A DNA stretch of 58,706 nt, from assembly GCF_001514115.1 (NCBI RefSeq), contig NZ_KQ948462.1, forward strand, positions 169,428 through 228,133, read 5' to 3'. Source of the DNA: Streptomyces olivochromogenes (lineage in GTDB: Bacteria > Actinomycetota > Actinomycetes > Streptomycetales > Streptomycetaceae). Made by a program: the position numbers and the translations under genes. This document shows positions 7,745 to 15,719 of the stretch, piece by piece (positions within the stretch are counted from its first letter, which is position 1; every line of letters begins with the position of its first letter). The notes under the pieces were generated by a model that was not told the DNA's origin, did no database searches, and worked only from the letters and a program-made list of their open reading frames with translations.

Positions 7745-9073
7745 ATGCAGGCAGAACCGAAGAAATCGCTGGTGGGGGAGGAGTACGAGGTCGAGATCGG
7801 CCCCGTGGCCCATGGCGGGCACTGCATCGCCCGTACGGCCGAGGGCCAGGTGCTCTTCGTCCGGCACACCCTGCCCGGCGAGCGCGTCGTCGCGCGAGTC
7901 ACGGAGGGCGAGGAGGGCGCGCGCTACCTGCGCGCGGACGCGGTGACGATCCTCTCGGCGTCCAAGGACCGCGTCGAAGCCCCCTGCCCCTACGCCGGCC
8001 CCGGCCGCTGTGGCGGCTGCGACTGGCAGCACGCCAAGCCGGGCGCGCAGCGCCGCCTCAAGGGGGAGGTCATCGCCGAGCAGCTGCAACGGCTCGCTGG
8101 CCTCACGCCCGAGGAGGCGGGCTGGGACGGCACGGTGATGCCCGCCGAGGGCGACAAACTGCCCCCCGGCGAGGTTCCGGCCTGGCGCACGCGCCTCCAG
8201 TACGCCGTGGACGCGGACGGCAACGCCGGACTGCGCCGCCACCGCTCGCACGAGGTCGAGCCGATCGAGCACTGCATGATCGCGGCACCGGGCGTGAGCG
8301 AACTCGGCATCGAGGAGCGCGACTGGTCCGGCATGGCCTCGGTCGACGCGATCGCCGCGACCGGCTCCCAGGACCGCATGGTCATCCTGGAGCCCCGCCC
8401 CGGCGCCCGCCTGCCCCTCGTGGAACTCGACAAGCCCGTCTCCGTGATGCGCGTCGAGGAGCACGACGGCGGCATCCACCGCGTCCACGGCCGCGCGTTC
8501 GTGCGCGAGCGGGCCGACGGCCGTACGTACCGCGTCGGCAGCGGCGGCTTCTGGCAGGTCCACCCGATGGCGGCCGACACCCTGGTCAAGGCCGTCATGC
8601 AGGGCCTGATGCCGCGCAAGGGCGAGATGGCGCTCGACCTGTACTGCGGCGTCGGCCTCTTCGCGGGCGCCCTCGCGGACCGCCTCGGCGACAAGGGCGC
8701 GGTCCTCGGCATCGAGTCCGGCAAGCGCGCCGTCGAGGACGCCCGGCACAACCTCACCGCCTTCGACCGGGTCCGCATCGAACAGGGCAAGGTCGAGTCG
8801 GTCCTCCCGCGCACCGGCATCACCGAGGTCGACCTCATCGTCCTCGACCCGCCTCGCGCCGGCGCCGGCAAGAAGACGGTCGAGCACCTCTCCTCCCTGG
8901 GCGCCCGCCGCATCGCGTACGTCGCCTGCGACCCGGCGGCGCTCGCCCGCGACCTCGGGTACTTCCGCGACGGCGGGTACAAGGTGCGGACGCTGCGGGC
9001 GTTCGATCTCTTCCCGATGACGCATCACGTGGAGTGCGTTGCCATCCTTGAACCTGCAGCAAAGGGCCTCTGA
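7745..9073 (+). CDS. Class I SAM-dependent RNA m5U methyltransferase, TRAM domain (TrmA/RlmD family)
   Basis: 442 residues from ATG 7745. It methylates uridine C5 in rRNA or tRNA; the target cannot be told from sequence. An N-terminal TRAM RNA-binding domain (residues 10-68) is followed by the cysteine set C81, C89, C92 and C177 for a [4Fe-4S] cluster. The methyltransferase domain has LYCGVGLF for SAM, LDPPRAG, and the catalytic cysteine C395 in VACDPAALARDL. The frame is open further upstream, but TRAM similarity begins just after this ATG. It occupies the place of Rv2689c in the conserved actinobacterial block. Confidence 0.92.
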   Translation: MQAEPKKSLVGEEYEVEIGPVAHGGHCIARTAEGQVLFVRHTLPGERVVARVTEGEEGARYLRADAVTILSASKDRVEAPCPYAGPGRCGGCDWQHAKPGAQRRLKGEVIAEQLQRLAGLTPEEAGWDGTVMPAEGDKLPPGEVPAWRTRLQYAVDADGNAGLRRHRSHEVEPIEHCMIAAPGVSELGIEERDWSGMASVDAIAATGSQDRMVILEPRPGARLPLVELDKPVSVMRVEEHDGGIHRVHGRAFVRERADGRTYRVGSGGFWQVHPMAADTLVKAVMQGLMPRKGEMALDLYCGVGLFAGALADRLGDKGAVLGIESGKRAVEDARHNLTAFDRVRIEQGKVESVLPRTGITEVDLIVLDPPRAGAGKKTVEHLSSLGARRIAYVACDPAALARDLGYFRDGGYKVRTLRAFDLFPMTHHVECVAILEPAAKGL

Positions 9074-9152
9074 CCTGCAGCTCTGCTGCTCTTACGGTTC
9101 CTTTGAGGTGCGGCGGATCGGGACGACCTGTTTTCCGGTGCGCAGGCGCGTG

Positions 9153-9176
9153 ACGCCGGCCTCCGGAGGCCGGCGT
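9153..9176. terminator. 24-base perfect palindrome
   Basis: ACGCCGGCCTCC and its exact reverse complement, no loop, 80 bases after the methyltransferase stop. Probable terminator for that gene. Confidence 0.65.
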
Positions 9177-9250
9177 GAGGTTGTTCTGACGCTCGTTGGA
9201 CGCTCGCGGCGGTTCCGCTGGTGCTGCTGATGTGGGTGTAGAGGTCGATT

Positions 9251-9300
9251 TTGCCGTCGTTGCCGTCGTTGCCGTCGTTGCCGTCGTTGCCGTCGTTGCC
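9251..9300. repeat. 9-base tandem repeat, about 5.5 copies
   Basis: Five exact copies of TTGCCGTCG and a partial sixth. On the minus strand, in the open frame, the unit codes Gly-Asn-Asp repeats. An in-frame microsatellite of this kind is prone to copy-number change. Confidence 0.9.
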
Positions 9301-9646
9301 GACGGGGACGGCGACCGCGGTGACCGTGCTGGGGATGGTGGTGGGCACGCCGCTGACGGGTGTGGTGACGGTGTCGCCTGCGATCTTCAGGTGGGTGACG
9401 GAATCGGATGCGACCGTGTTGCGATCGCCGCGCAGCAGCCCCGCGCGTGTCCGAGTACGTCGCCCCCGGCCGCGCCGAGGTCGGTTTCGCGGCCTTTTGG
9501 TCGAGGGAACACGCGCCTGCCTATTCCGGTCCTCACGGCTTGAGCCGTTCGGCAGTCGGTGCCCGGAAACAGCGCGCACCGCACGGACCGCCGCCTCGAA
9601 GTGCCACTCCCGGAAACGGACCGGCGATAGGCGGTAACGTGACTGG

Positions 9647-10555
9647 GTGGAGATGTTCCATTTGCGATATTTCGTGGCGGTTGCCGAGGAGCTGAACTTC
9701 TCCGCGGCGGCCCGCCGACTGCACATGGCCACCTCGCCACTGAGTCAGCGGATCAGGGACCTCGAGCGGGAGCTCGACCAGCGGCTGTTCGAGCGCGACA
9801 CGCATCGCGTCTCGCTCACGCCCGTGGGTGAGGCGCTGCTGCCGATCGCCCGGAACGTACTGGATGAGATCAACTCCATTCCGTGGCGGCTGCGCGAGGT
9901 GGCCCGGACCGAGCGCAGCACCATGTTCGTGGGCATCCCTCCCGGGGTGCACCCCGCACTCAGGTCGCTCGTCGACACGCTCGCCGAGCGCGTCAGCGAG
10001 ACGTGCGAGCTCCTGCGCTGGCCCGGCAGCTCCAAGGCCCTGGTCGTCGGTGTGCACGAGGGCAGACTCCCGTTCGCGCTGGTCCATCTGCCGATCAGCG
10101 ACCCGGCGCTGGAACAGCTGCCCGTCCTGTCGGAGCGGCTGGGAGCGGTGGTGCCGGCCGATCGGTTCGCCGGGCGGGACTCCGTTGCCCTGACCGAGCT
10201 GGCCGACCTTCGTTTCGTCGTCCCGCCCAAGGAAGTCGGCCTCGCCTATTTCGATCAGCTCGACCGAGAAATGGCTGAGCGGGGTATCAAAAAACGCATC
10301 ACCTTGACCGACACCGGGTACGACGGAGTCGCTGAAATTGTTTCCAGCGGAATTGCTTTCTATTTTACGATGCTCGATCCGAAAAGCCCCATGCACGGCT
10401 ATGCGAAGGCGAATACCAAGGTTCTGCCGTTCACGGATTTCAAGCCGCGACTGGAGACCGTTCTGATCTGGCGCCGCGACCGGGCTCGCGACGGTGACCT
10501 CGATGAACTCGTCGAAGCAGCCCGCGAGGTCTTCGGTGCCCCGCTTCACCTCTGA
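9647..10555 (+). CDS. LysR-family transcriptional regulator
   Basis: 302 residues. The N-terminal winged helix-turn-helix is clear (LRYFVAVAEELNFSAAARRLHMATSPLSQRIRDLERELDQ split over residues 6-46, then LFERDTHRVSLTPVGEALL), followed by the effector-binding domain. Start GTG 9647 is chosen over ATG 9653 because a TAACGT box lies seven bases before it, as in leaderless Streptomyces transcripts; either is possible. It is transcribed in the same direction as the catabolic operon that follows, with a large palindrome in between at the distance expected for a LysR activator site. It is the only regulator in this island, so it probably controls both operator-bearing promoters; inference. Confidence 0.93.
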   Translation: MEMFHLRYFVAVAEELNFSAAARRLHMATSPLSQRIRDLERELDQRLFERDTHRVSLTPVGEALLPIARNVLDEINSIPWRLREVARTERSTMFVGIPPGVHPALRSLVDTLAERVSETCELLRWPGSSKALVVGVHEGRLPFALVHLPISDPALEQLPVLSERLGAVVPADRFAGRDSVALTELADLRFVVPPKEVGLAYFDQLDREMAERGIKKRITLTDTGYDGVAEIVSSGIAFYFTMLDPKSPMHGYAKANTKVLPFTDFKPRLETVLIWRRDRARDGDLDELVEAAREVFGAPLHL

Positions 10556-10695
10556 ACCGAGTGGCCTGCACGCGTTAGGCACCGTTTCCGCGCTCGTCGC
10601 CCAGGATCGACCCTCGAACGTCGGGGATCTGCGCCGCCTTTCGCGGTTGAGGCGATCTCCGCCAGACCGTCCGAATCACGCCCCAGTGGCCACCC

Positions 10696-10728
10696 ATATC
10701 GGTGTGACCGCTGCGGTCACACCGATAT
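10696..10728. promoter_or_regulatory. Perfect 33-base inverted repeat, candidate LysR-regulator box
   Basis: Arms of 16 bases, ATATCGGTGTGACCGC and its exact complement, around a single T at 10712. The centre is about 66 bases before the predicted transcription start of the CoA-transferase operon, the classic place of a LysR recognition site. A diverged copy (ggtTtgacTgc arms, 9 of 11 paired) lies at 18159-18181 with identical spacing to its own promoter. Confidence 0.8.
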
Positions 10729-10742
10729 TAGCAACTCGATAA

Positions 10743-10771
10743 TTCCGTGATCCGTTATTCGCGGCTAGCGT
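10743..10771 (+). promoter_or_regulatory. Predicted promoter of the CoA-transferase operon
   Basis: TTCCGT (10743-10748), 17 bases, TAGCGT (10766-10771). Predicted start near 10778, giving a 33-base leader to ATG 10811. The weak -35 fits an activator-dependent promoter. The same -35 and spacer length recur at 18201-18229. Confidence 0.6.
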
Positions 10772-10810
10772 TCCTTCTCGTAGCCAACCAAGGCACGAAA
10801 GGACGCGAAA

Positions 10811-11971
10811 ATGGCGGACGCAGAGACCTCCGGGCCGCTCGCCGGCGTGCGGGTCATCGACCTCGCGACCGTGGTGATGGGTCCGTACGCCGCCCGAATC
10901 CTCGGAGATCTGGGCGCCGATGTCATCAAGATCGAATCCCCCACGGACTCCCTCCGGGTGGGTGAGTACCGCAACACCCCGGGCATGACCCCGCTGCACC
11001 TCAACGTCAACCGCAACAAGCGCAGCGTGAGCCTCGATCTGAAGGACGACAGCGAGCACGCCCAGGCCCTGAAGCTCATCCACACCGCCGATGTGCTGAT
11101 CACCAACATGCGACCCCGTGCGCTCGCCCGACTGGGCCTGACCTACGAAGACCTCGCCGCCGCCAACCCCGGCCTCGTCTACGCGCAGGCAGCGGGCTTC
11201 CGCAGCAACTCGGACCGGGCCGACATCGCCGCCTACGACGAGACCGTGCAGGCCGCCTCCGGGCTGGTGGACATCGCCAACCGCACGCTGGGCACGCCGC
11301 TCTACCTGCCGACCATTCTCGCCGACAAGGTCTGCGGCCTGACCATCGCCTACACCGTGCTTGCCGCCCTGGTGCACCGGAACAGGACCGGCCACGGTCA
11401 GCGGATCGAGATCCCGATGACCGACACGATGATCGCCTTCAACCTGGTCGAGCATCTCGCCGGGCACACGTTCGAGCCGGCGTCCGGCCCCACTGGCTAT
11501 CTGCGGTCGTTGGCGGAGCACCACACACCGCGACGCACCAAGGACGGCGTGGCCGCCCTGATCCCGTCCAACCCGCAGAACTACCGCGACCTCTTCGCTG
11601 CCGCCGGCCGTCCCGACCTGGTCGCGGACCCACGGGTCAACGGCACCGTCGTCGACCCGCTCGACGCCGACGACCTGTCCGTCCTGGTCGACGAGTGCGC
11701 CCCGGCCCGGACGACGGCCGAGTGGGCCGAGACATGCGCGAAGCACAGCATCGCGATGGGACCGGTGCTGGAGCTGGACCACGCGCACGAGGATCCCTAC
11801 GTCCGCGAGGGCCACCTGATCGAGACCGTCGTGCACCGGACCGAGGGTCCGGTCCGCACCAGCGGGATCCCGGTGAGGTTCTCCGCCACCCCCGCCTCGA
11901 TCCGCCGCCTGGCTCCCGTGCCGGGCCAGGACACCGCGGAGGTCCTCGCCGAGCTGGCAGCAACCTGCTGA
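10811..11971 (+). CDS. Class III CoA-transferase (CaiB/BaiF family)
   Basis: 386 residues, first gene of the operon. Family III CoA-transferases move CoA between carboxylic acids through an aspartyl-CoA thioester. Seen: the opening GVRVIDLATVVMGPYAARILGDLGADVIKIE, split across residues 12-42; the NRNKRSVSLDLK block; catalytic Asp at about D143 (AAYDETVQAASG). It lacks the usual GPYRDRPG lead-in to the Asp, having SNSDRADIAAYD instead, so the substrate is probably not a standard short acid. A second, distant CaiB-type gene ends the operon. Substrate unknown. Confidence 0.9.
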   Translation: MADAETSGPLAGVRVIDLATVVMGPYAARILGDLGADVIKIESPTDSLRVGEYRNTPGMTPLHLNVNRNKRSVSLDLKDDSEHAQALKLIHTADVLITNMRPRALARLGLTYEDLAAANPGLVYAQAAGFRSNSDRADIAAYDETVQAASGLVDIANRTLGTPLYLPTILADKVCGLTIAYTVLAALVHRNRTGHGQRIEIPMTDTMIAFNLVEHLAGHTFEPASGPTGYLRSLAEHHTPRRTKDGVAALIPSNPQNYRDLFAAAGRPDLVADPRVNGTVVDPLDADDLSVLVDECAPARTTAEWAETCAKHSIAMGPVLELDHAHEDPYVREGHLIETVVHRTEGPVRTSGIPVRFSATPASIRRLAPVPGQDTAEVLAELAATC

Positions 11972-12011
11972 ATCCGCTGAGTCCTAACGAAGCATCAGGA
12001 GAAACACAGTC

Positions 12012-12779
12012 ATGAGCACCAAGGAAGTGCGTGTCCAGCAGGTGGGCTCTACTTTGCTGATCACGATCGACCGCCCCCAGGCACGTAACGCGGTGAACGC
12101 CGCGGCCGCGGCGGGACTCGCCGCGGCACTGGACCAACTGGAGGCCGACCCCGCGCTGCGGGCCGGCGTCCTGACCGGAGCGAAGGGCACCTTCAGTGCC
12201 GGTATGGACCTCAAGGCCGCCCTGATCGGCGAGTCGCCGACGATCCCGGGCCGCGGGTTCGGCGGCCTGACCGAAGCCGAACTGACGAAGCCGCTGATCG
12301 CCGCCGTCGAGGGCTGGGCCATGGGGGGCGGTTTCGAACTGGCCCTGGCCTGCGACCTGATCGTCGCCGCCGAGGACGCGCGGTTCGGCCTGCCGGAGGT
12401 CAAGCGCGGTCTGAGCGCCGGCGGTGGTGGCGTGATCCGTCTGCCCAAGCGCATCCCGTACCACCTGGCGATGGAGTTTCTGTTGACCGGTGAGCCGGTG
12501 AGCGGTGGCCGTGCCGGAGAGCTGGGCCTGGCGAACCGGGTCACCCCGCCGGGCGAGGCAGTGGCCGTCGCCCTCGCGTTCGCCGAGAAGCTCGCTGCCA
12601 ACGCCCCGCTCGCGCTGGCCACGGTGAAGAGCGTGGTGAAGGCCGCCGAAGGCGTGCCGGAGTCGGACGCGTTCGACGTACAGCGCAAGGCGATGGGGAC
12701 GCTGATGGCCTCGGCCGACGCACGCGAGGGCATGACCGCCTTCGCCGAGCGCCGTGCCCCGCAGTGGACGGGGAAGTGA
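12012..12779 (+). CDS. Enoyl-CoA hydratase (crotonase family)
   Basis: 255 residues, 40 bases after the CoA-transferase. It would hydrate a trans-2-enoyl-CoA to a 3-hydroxyacyl-CoA. Both glutamates that act in rat mitochondrial hydratase appear retained: E109 in WAMGGGFELALACDL and E129 in FGLPEVKRGL. The oxyanion-hole segment is FSAGMDLKA near residue 61. The typical C-terminal EGMTAFAERRAPQWTGK is present. Followed one base later by the decarboxylase start, so they are one transcript. Confidence 0.92.
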   Translation: MSTKEVRVQQVGSTLLITIDRPQARNAVNAAAAAGLAAALDQLEADPALRAGVLTGAKGTFSAGMDLKAALIGESPTIPGRGFGGLTEAELTKPLIAAVEGWAMGGGFELALACDLIVAAEDARFGLPEVKRGLSAGGGGVIRLPKRIPYHLAMEFLLTGEPVSGGRAGELGLANRVTPPGEAVAVALAFAEKLAANAPLALATVKSVVKAAEGVPESDAFDVQRKAMGTLMASADAREGMTAFAERRAPQWTGK

Positions 12780-12780
12780 C

Positions 12781-13527
12781 ATGAGGATAGAAGACGTGCG
12801 CCGTCAGGCCACCACCCCGCTGACCCGCCCGGCGTTTCCTCGCTCCACCGCCAGGTTCACCGACCGCGAGTACCTCAATATCGTCTACCGCACCGACCCC
12901 GAGGCGCTGCGGGCCGTCGTTCCCGAGCCGCTGCGGATCGAGGAGCCCCTGGTCCGGTTCGAGATCATGAAGATGAACGACGTCACCGGGTTCGGCCCCT
13001 ACACCGAGGGCGGCCAGGCGATCCAGGTCAGCTTCGACGGCGAGCAGGGCGAGTACCTGCACGCGATGTACCTCGACAACTTCCCGGCGACCGCGGCCGG
13101 ACGCGAGGTGAGCGCCTACCCGAAGGTTCTCGGCACACCGAAGCTGTACGTCGACAACGACGTGCTGGTCGGCACCCTCGACTACGGCACGCTGCGGGTC
13201 GCCACCGCGACCATGGGCTACAAGCACCACGCATTCGACACGTACGACGCCGAAGAGCAGATCACGGTGCCGACCTTCATGCTCAAGGCCATCCCCGGCT
13301 ACGACGGCACCCCGCGCGTCCTGGAGCTGGTCCGCACCGAGATCACCGACGTGGTCGTCAAGGCCGCCTACACCGGCCCGGCCAGGCTGCAGCTGTTCGA
13401 GCACGTCCTCGCCCCGCTGGCCGACCTGCCCGTCCTGGAGATCGTCTCCGCCAGCCACATCCTCACCGACCTGACACTCGCCCCGGTCAAGCCGGTCTTC
13501 GACTACCTCGAGGGAGACGCGCGATGA
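12781..13527 (+). CDS. adc: Acetoacetate decarboxylase family protein with Val at position 116
   Basis: 248 residues from ATG 12781. By recall it aligns without gaps over the first 116 residues with Clostridium acetobutylicum Adc (shared YRTD, VVPEPL, EEPLVRFEIM-like, GQAI, SAYPK, LGTPKL-like, VGTLDYG, LRVATATMGYKH). Adc decarboxylates acetoacetate to acetone through a Schiff base on Lys115. Here K115 is kept (SAYPK) but the adjacent Lys116 is Val. A beta-keto acid is the likely substrate, matching the upstream hydratase and the dehydrogenase next door. The stop overlaps the next start in ATGA. Confidence 0.93.
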   Translation: MRIEDVRRQATTPLTRPAFPRSTARFTDREYLNIVYRTDPEALRAVVPEPLRIEEPLVRFEIMKMNDVTGFGPYTEGGQAIQVSFDGEQGEYLHAMYLDNFPATAAGREVSAYPKVLGTPKLYVDNDVLVGTLDYGTLRVATATMGYKHHAFDTYDAEEQITVPTFMLKAIPGYDGTPRVLELVRTEITDVVVKAAYTGPARLQLFEHVLAPLADLPVLEIVSASHILTDLTLAPVKPVFDYLEGDAR

Positions 13528-14498
13528 CGCACCCGTTCCGTACCGTCGCGGTGATCGGCGCGGGCACCATCGGACTTTCCTGGACGGCACTGTTCGCCGC
13601 ACACGGTCTGACCGTCCGTGTCAGCGATCCCCGCCCCGACCTGCCGGAGGCGGTCGCCGAGGCGCTCGCCGCGTTCGGTCCGCACCTGGCCACCCAGGGC
13701 CTGGACACCGAAGGCCTCGCCGACCGCGTCCACCTCGCGGCCGACGTCACCGAAGCCGTCCGGGACGCGGACATCGTCCAGGAGAACGGGCCCGAGCGCA
13801 TCGAGTTCAAGAAGGAGCTGTTCGCCCAGCTGGTCCGGGAGACCCCCGGACACGCACTGCTGCTGAGCTCGTCGTCGGCGATCCCGGCGACCGCTTTCAC
13901 GACGCATCTCGAGGGCGCCGACCGTGTCCTCATCGGACACCCCTTCAACCCGCCCCACCTGCTGCCGCTCGTCGAGGTCGTACCCGGCGAACGCACCGGC
14001 GAGGAGGCCGTGCAGGCGGCCGTCGACTTCTACACCGCCGTCGGCCGCACCCCCGTCGTCGAACGCCGGGAGATGCCCGGCTTCGTGGGCAACCGCCTCC
14101 AGAGCGCGCTCAACCGCGAGGCCGTCCACCTCGTCCAGCAGGGCGTGGTCACCCCCGAGGACCTGGACACCGTCGTGACCCACTCGCTCGGCATCCGCTG
14201 GGCGACGGTCGGTCCGTTCCTCGGCGGGCACCTGGGCGGCGGGCCCGGCGGCTACCGCCACATCACCGAGCACATCGGCAAGTCCATGCAGCAGATGACC
14301 CTCGGTGAGCCCTCGCAGGACCCCGAGGACCAGGAGCGAGTCATCCAAGCCGTGGAGAAGGCATACGCCTCCACGCCGTACACCGACCTCGCCGAAGCCC
14401 GCGACCGCCGGCAACTCGCCGTCCTGTCCGCCCTGGAAGACATCCGCCAGAACGAGAACCAGCACCAGCACAAGAACCGGAACGAGAAGGAGAACTGA
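13524..14498 (+). CDS. 3-hydroxyacyl-CoA dehydrogenase-type NAD-dependent dehydrogenase, carnitine-dehydrogenase-like
   Basis: 324 residues, coupled to the decarboxylase by ATGA. NAD-binding GAGTIG at residues 12-17; substrate Ser cluster about 115-118; catalytic His139 in IGHPFNPPH with Glu151 in PLVEVV; Asn in PGFVGNRLQSAL. A single C-terminal domain with GIRWATVGPF and GGYRHITEH resembles L-carnitine dehydrogenase and lambda-crystallin/gulonate dehydrogenase rather than FadB, so the substrate may be a free 3-hydroxy acid. The last residues are a low-complexity Asn/Gln/His/Lys tail (NENQHQHKNRNEKEN). Product would be a 3-keto acid for the coupled decarboxylase. Confidence 0.88.
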   Translation: MTHPFRTVAVIGAGTIGLSWTALFAAHGLTVRVSDPRPDLPEAVAEALAAFGPHLATQGLDTEGLADRVHLAADVTEAVRDADIVQENGPERIEFKKELFAQLVRETPGHALLLSSSSAIPATAFTTHLEGADRVLIGHPFNPPHLLPLVEVVPGERTGEEAVQAAVDFYTAVGRTPVVERREMPGFVGNRLQSALNREAVHLVQQGVVTPEDLDTVVTHSLGIRWATVGPFLGGHLGGGPGGYRHITEHIGKSMQQMTLGEPSQDPEDQERVIQAVEKAYASTPYTDLAEARDRRQLAVLSALEDIRQNENQHQHKNRNEKEN

Positions 14499-14499
14499 G

Positions 14500-15714
14500 A
14501 TGACCACCGCCGCCGCCCCCGTTGCTCAGCTGGACGACCAGCTCACCGCCGACTTCTACCTGTACGAGTCGCTGCTGCCGGACGAGGAGCGCAAGATACT
14601 GCTCAAGGCCCGCACGTTCATGCGTGAGGAGGTCAAACCGCTGGTCAACGACGCCTGGAGCAAGGCCGAGTTGCCTCAGGAACTGATCGAGAAGTTCCGC
14701 GGCAGCGGACTGGTCGCCCTGGCCTACGAGGGCTACGGCGAGCACCAGCCGGCCGTCAGCCACCTGCTCAGCGGGACGCTCGCCATGGAGCTGGGCCGCG
14801 TCGACGCCTCGTGCGCCACCTTCTTCGGTGTCCACAACGGGCTGGGCTTCTACTCCATCTACTACGGCGGCGACAAGGAGCAGCGCGACAGGTTCCTGCC
14901 CGCCATGGCCACGATGGAGAAGATCGGCGCGTTCGCCCTGACCGAACCTGACGGTGGCTCCGATGTTTCCGGCGGCATGCGCACCACCGCAAGGCGTGAG
15001 GGCGACACCTGGGTCCTCAACGGCGCCAAGAAGTGGATCGGCAACGCCACCTTCGCCGACTACGTGGTGGTCTTCGCGCGGGACGCAGCGGACAACAAGG
15101 TCAAGGCCTTCGTCGTCGAGAAGGGCACCCCCGGCTTCGAGCCGGTGAAGATCGAGGGCAAGATCGCGCTGCGGATCGTGCAGAACGCCGAGATCACCCT
15201 GACCGACGTCCGCGTGCCGGAGGCGAACCGGCTGCAGAACATGAAGGGCTTCCGGGATGTCGCCGAGGTCCTGCGCCAGACGCGCAGCGGGGTGGCCTGG
15301 CAGGCCCTGGGTGTCATGATCGGCGCCTACGAACTCGCACTGGACTACGCCAAGGAGCGCAACGCCTTCGGCCGTCCGATCGCCAAGTTCCAGCTGGTGC
15401 AGGACCTGCTGGTGAAGGGCCTGGGCAACATCACCTCTTCCTGGGGAATGCTGGTGCAGCTCGCCCGGCTGCAGGACCAGGGCATCTTCCGCGATGAACA
15501 CTCCGCGCTGGCCAAGGAGTTCGTCGCGGCCCGCATGCGGGAGGTCGTCGCCTGGAGCCGCGAGATCTTCGGCGGCAACGGCATCCTCCTCGACTACGAC
15601 ATCGCCCGATTCTTCTCCGACGCCGAGGCCCTCTACTCCTACGAGGGCACCCACCAGATGCAGACGCTCATCGTCGGCAAGTCCATCACCGGCCACAGCG
15701 CCTTCGTGGGGTGA
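14500..15714 (+). CDS. Acyl-CoA dehydrogenase, glutaryl-CoA-dehydrogenase-like
   Basis: 404 residues from ATG 14500, with AAGGAGAA as ribosome site. FAD flavoprotein that makes an alpha,beta-enoyl-CoA and passes electrons to ETF. Seen: FALTEPDGGSDVSGG flavin/substrate loop, WVLNGAKKWIGNA, RNAFGRPIAKFQLVQ, and catalytic Glu382 in YEGTHQMQTLIVGKSITG, the form found in glutaryl-CoA dehydrogenases. Whether it also decarboxylates cannot be told. Fifth gene of the operon. Confidence 0.9.
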   Translation: MTTAAAPVAQLDDQLTADFYLYESLLPDEERKILLKARTFMREEVKPLVNDAWSKAELPQELIEKFRGSGLVALAYEGYGEHQPAVSHLLSGTLAMELGRVDASCATFFGVHNGLGFYSIYYGGDKEQRDRFLPAMATMEKIGAFALTEPDGGSDVSGGMRTTARREGDTWVLNGAKKWIGNATFADYVVVFARDAADNKVKAFVVEKGTPGFEPVKIEGKIALRIVQNAEITLTDVRVPEANRLQNMKGFRDVAEVLRQTRSGVAWQALGVMIGAYELALDYAKERNAFGRPIAKFQLVQDLLVKGLGNITSSWGMLVQLARLQDQGIFRDEHSALAKEFVAARMREVVAWSREIFGGNGILLDYDIARFFSDAEALYSYEGTHQMQTLIVGKSITGHSAFVG

Positions 15715-15719
15715 CGCAT

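Larger units (their letters stand above)
9074..9646. other. 573-base gene-poor gap
   Basis: Between the methyltransferase and the LysR gene no confident gene is seen. The gap holds a perfect 24-base palindrome, a 9-base tandem repeat, and a minus-strand frame across the repeat that would encode GND repeats followed by KIDLYTHISSTSGTA. That frame has arginine-rich, unnatural flanks and may be a decayed gene. TAACGT at 9635-9640, seven bases before GTG 9647, could be the -10 box of a leaderless LysR transcript. Confidence 0.5.

Noticed and set aside
9251..9300. CRISPR-like array
   Set aside because: Units are contiguous 9-mers without spacers; a microsatellite.
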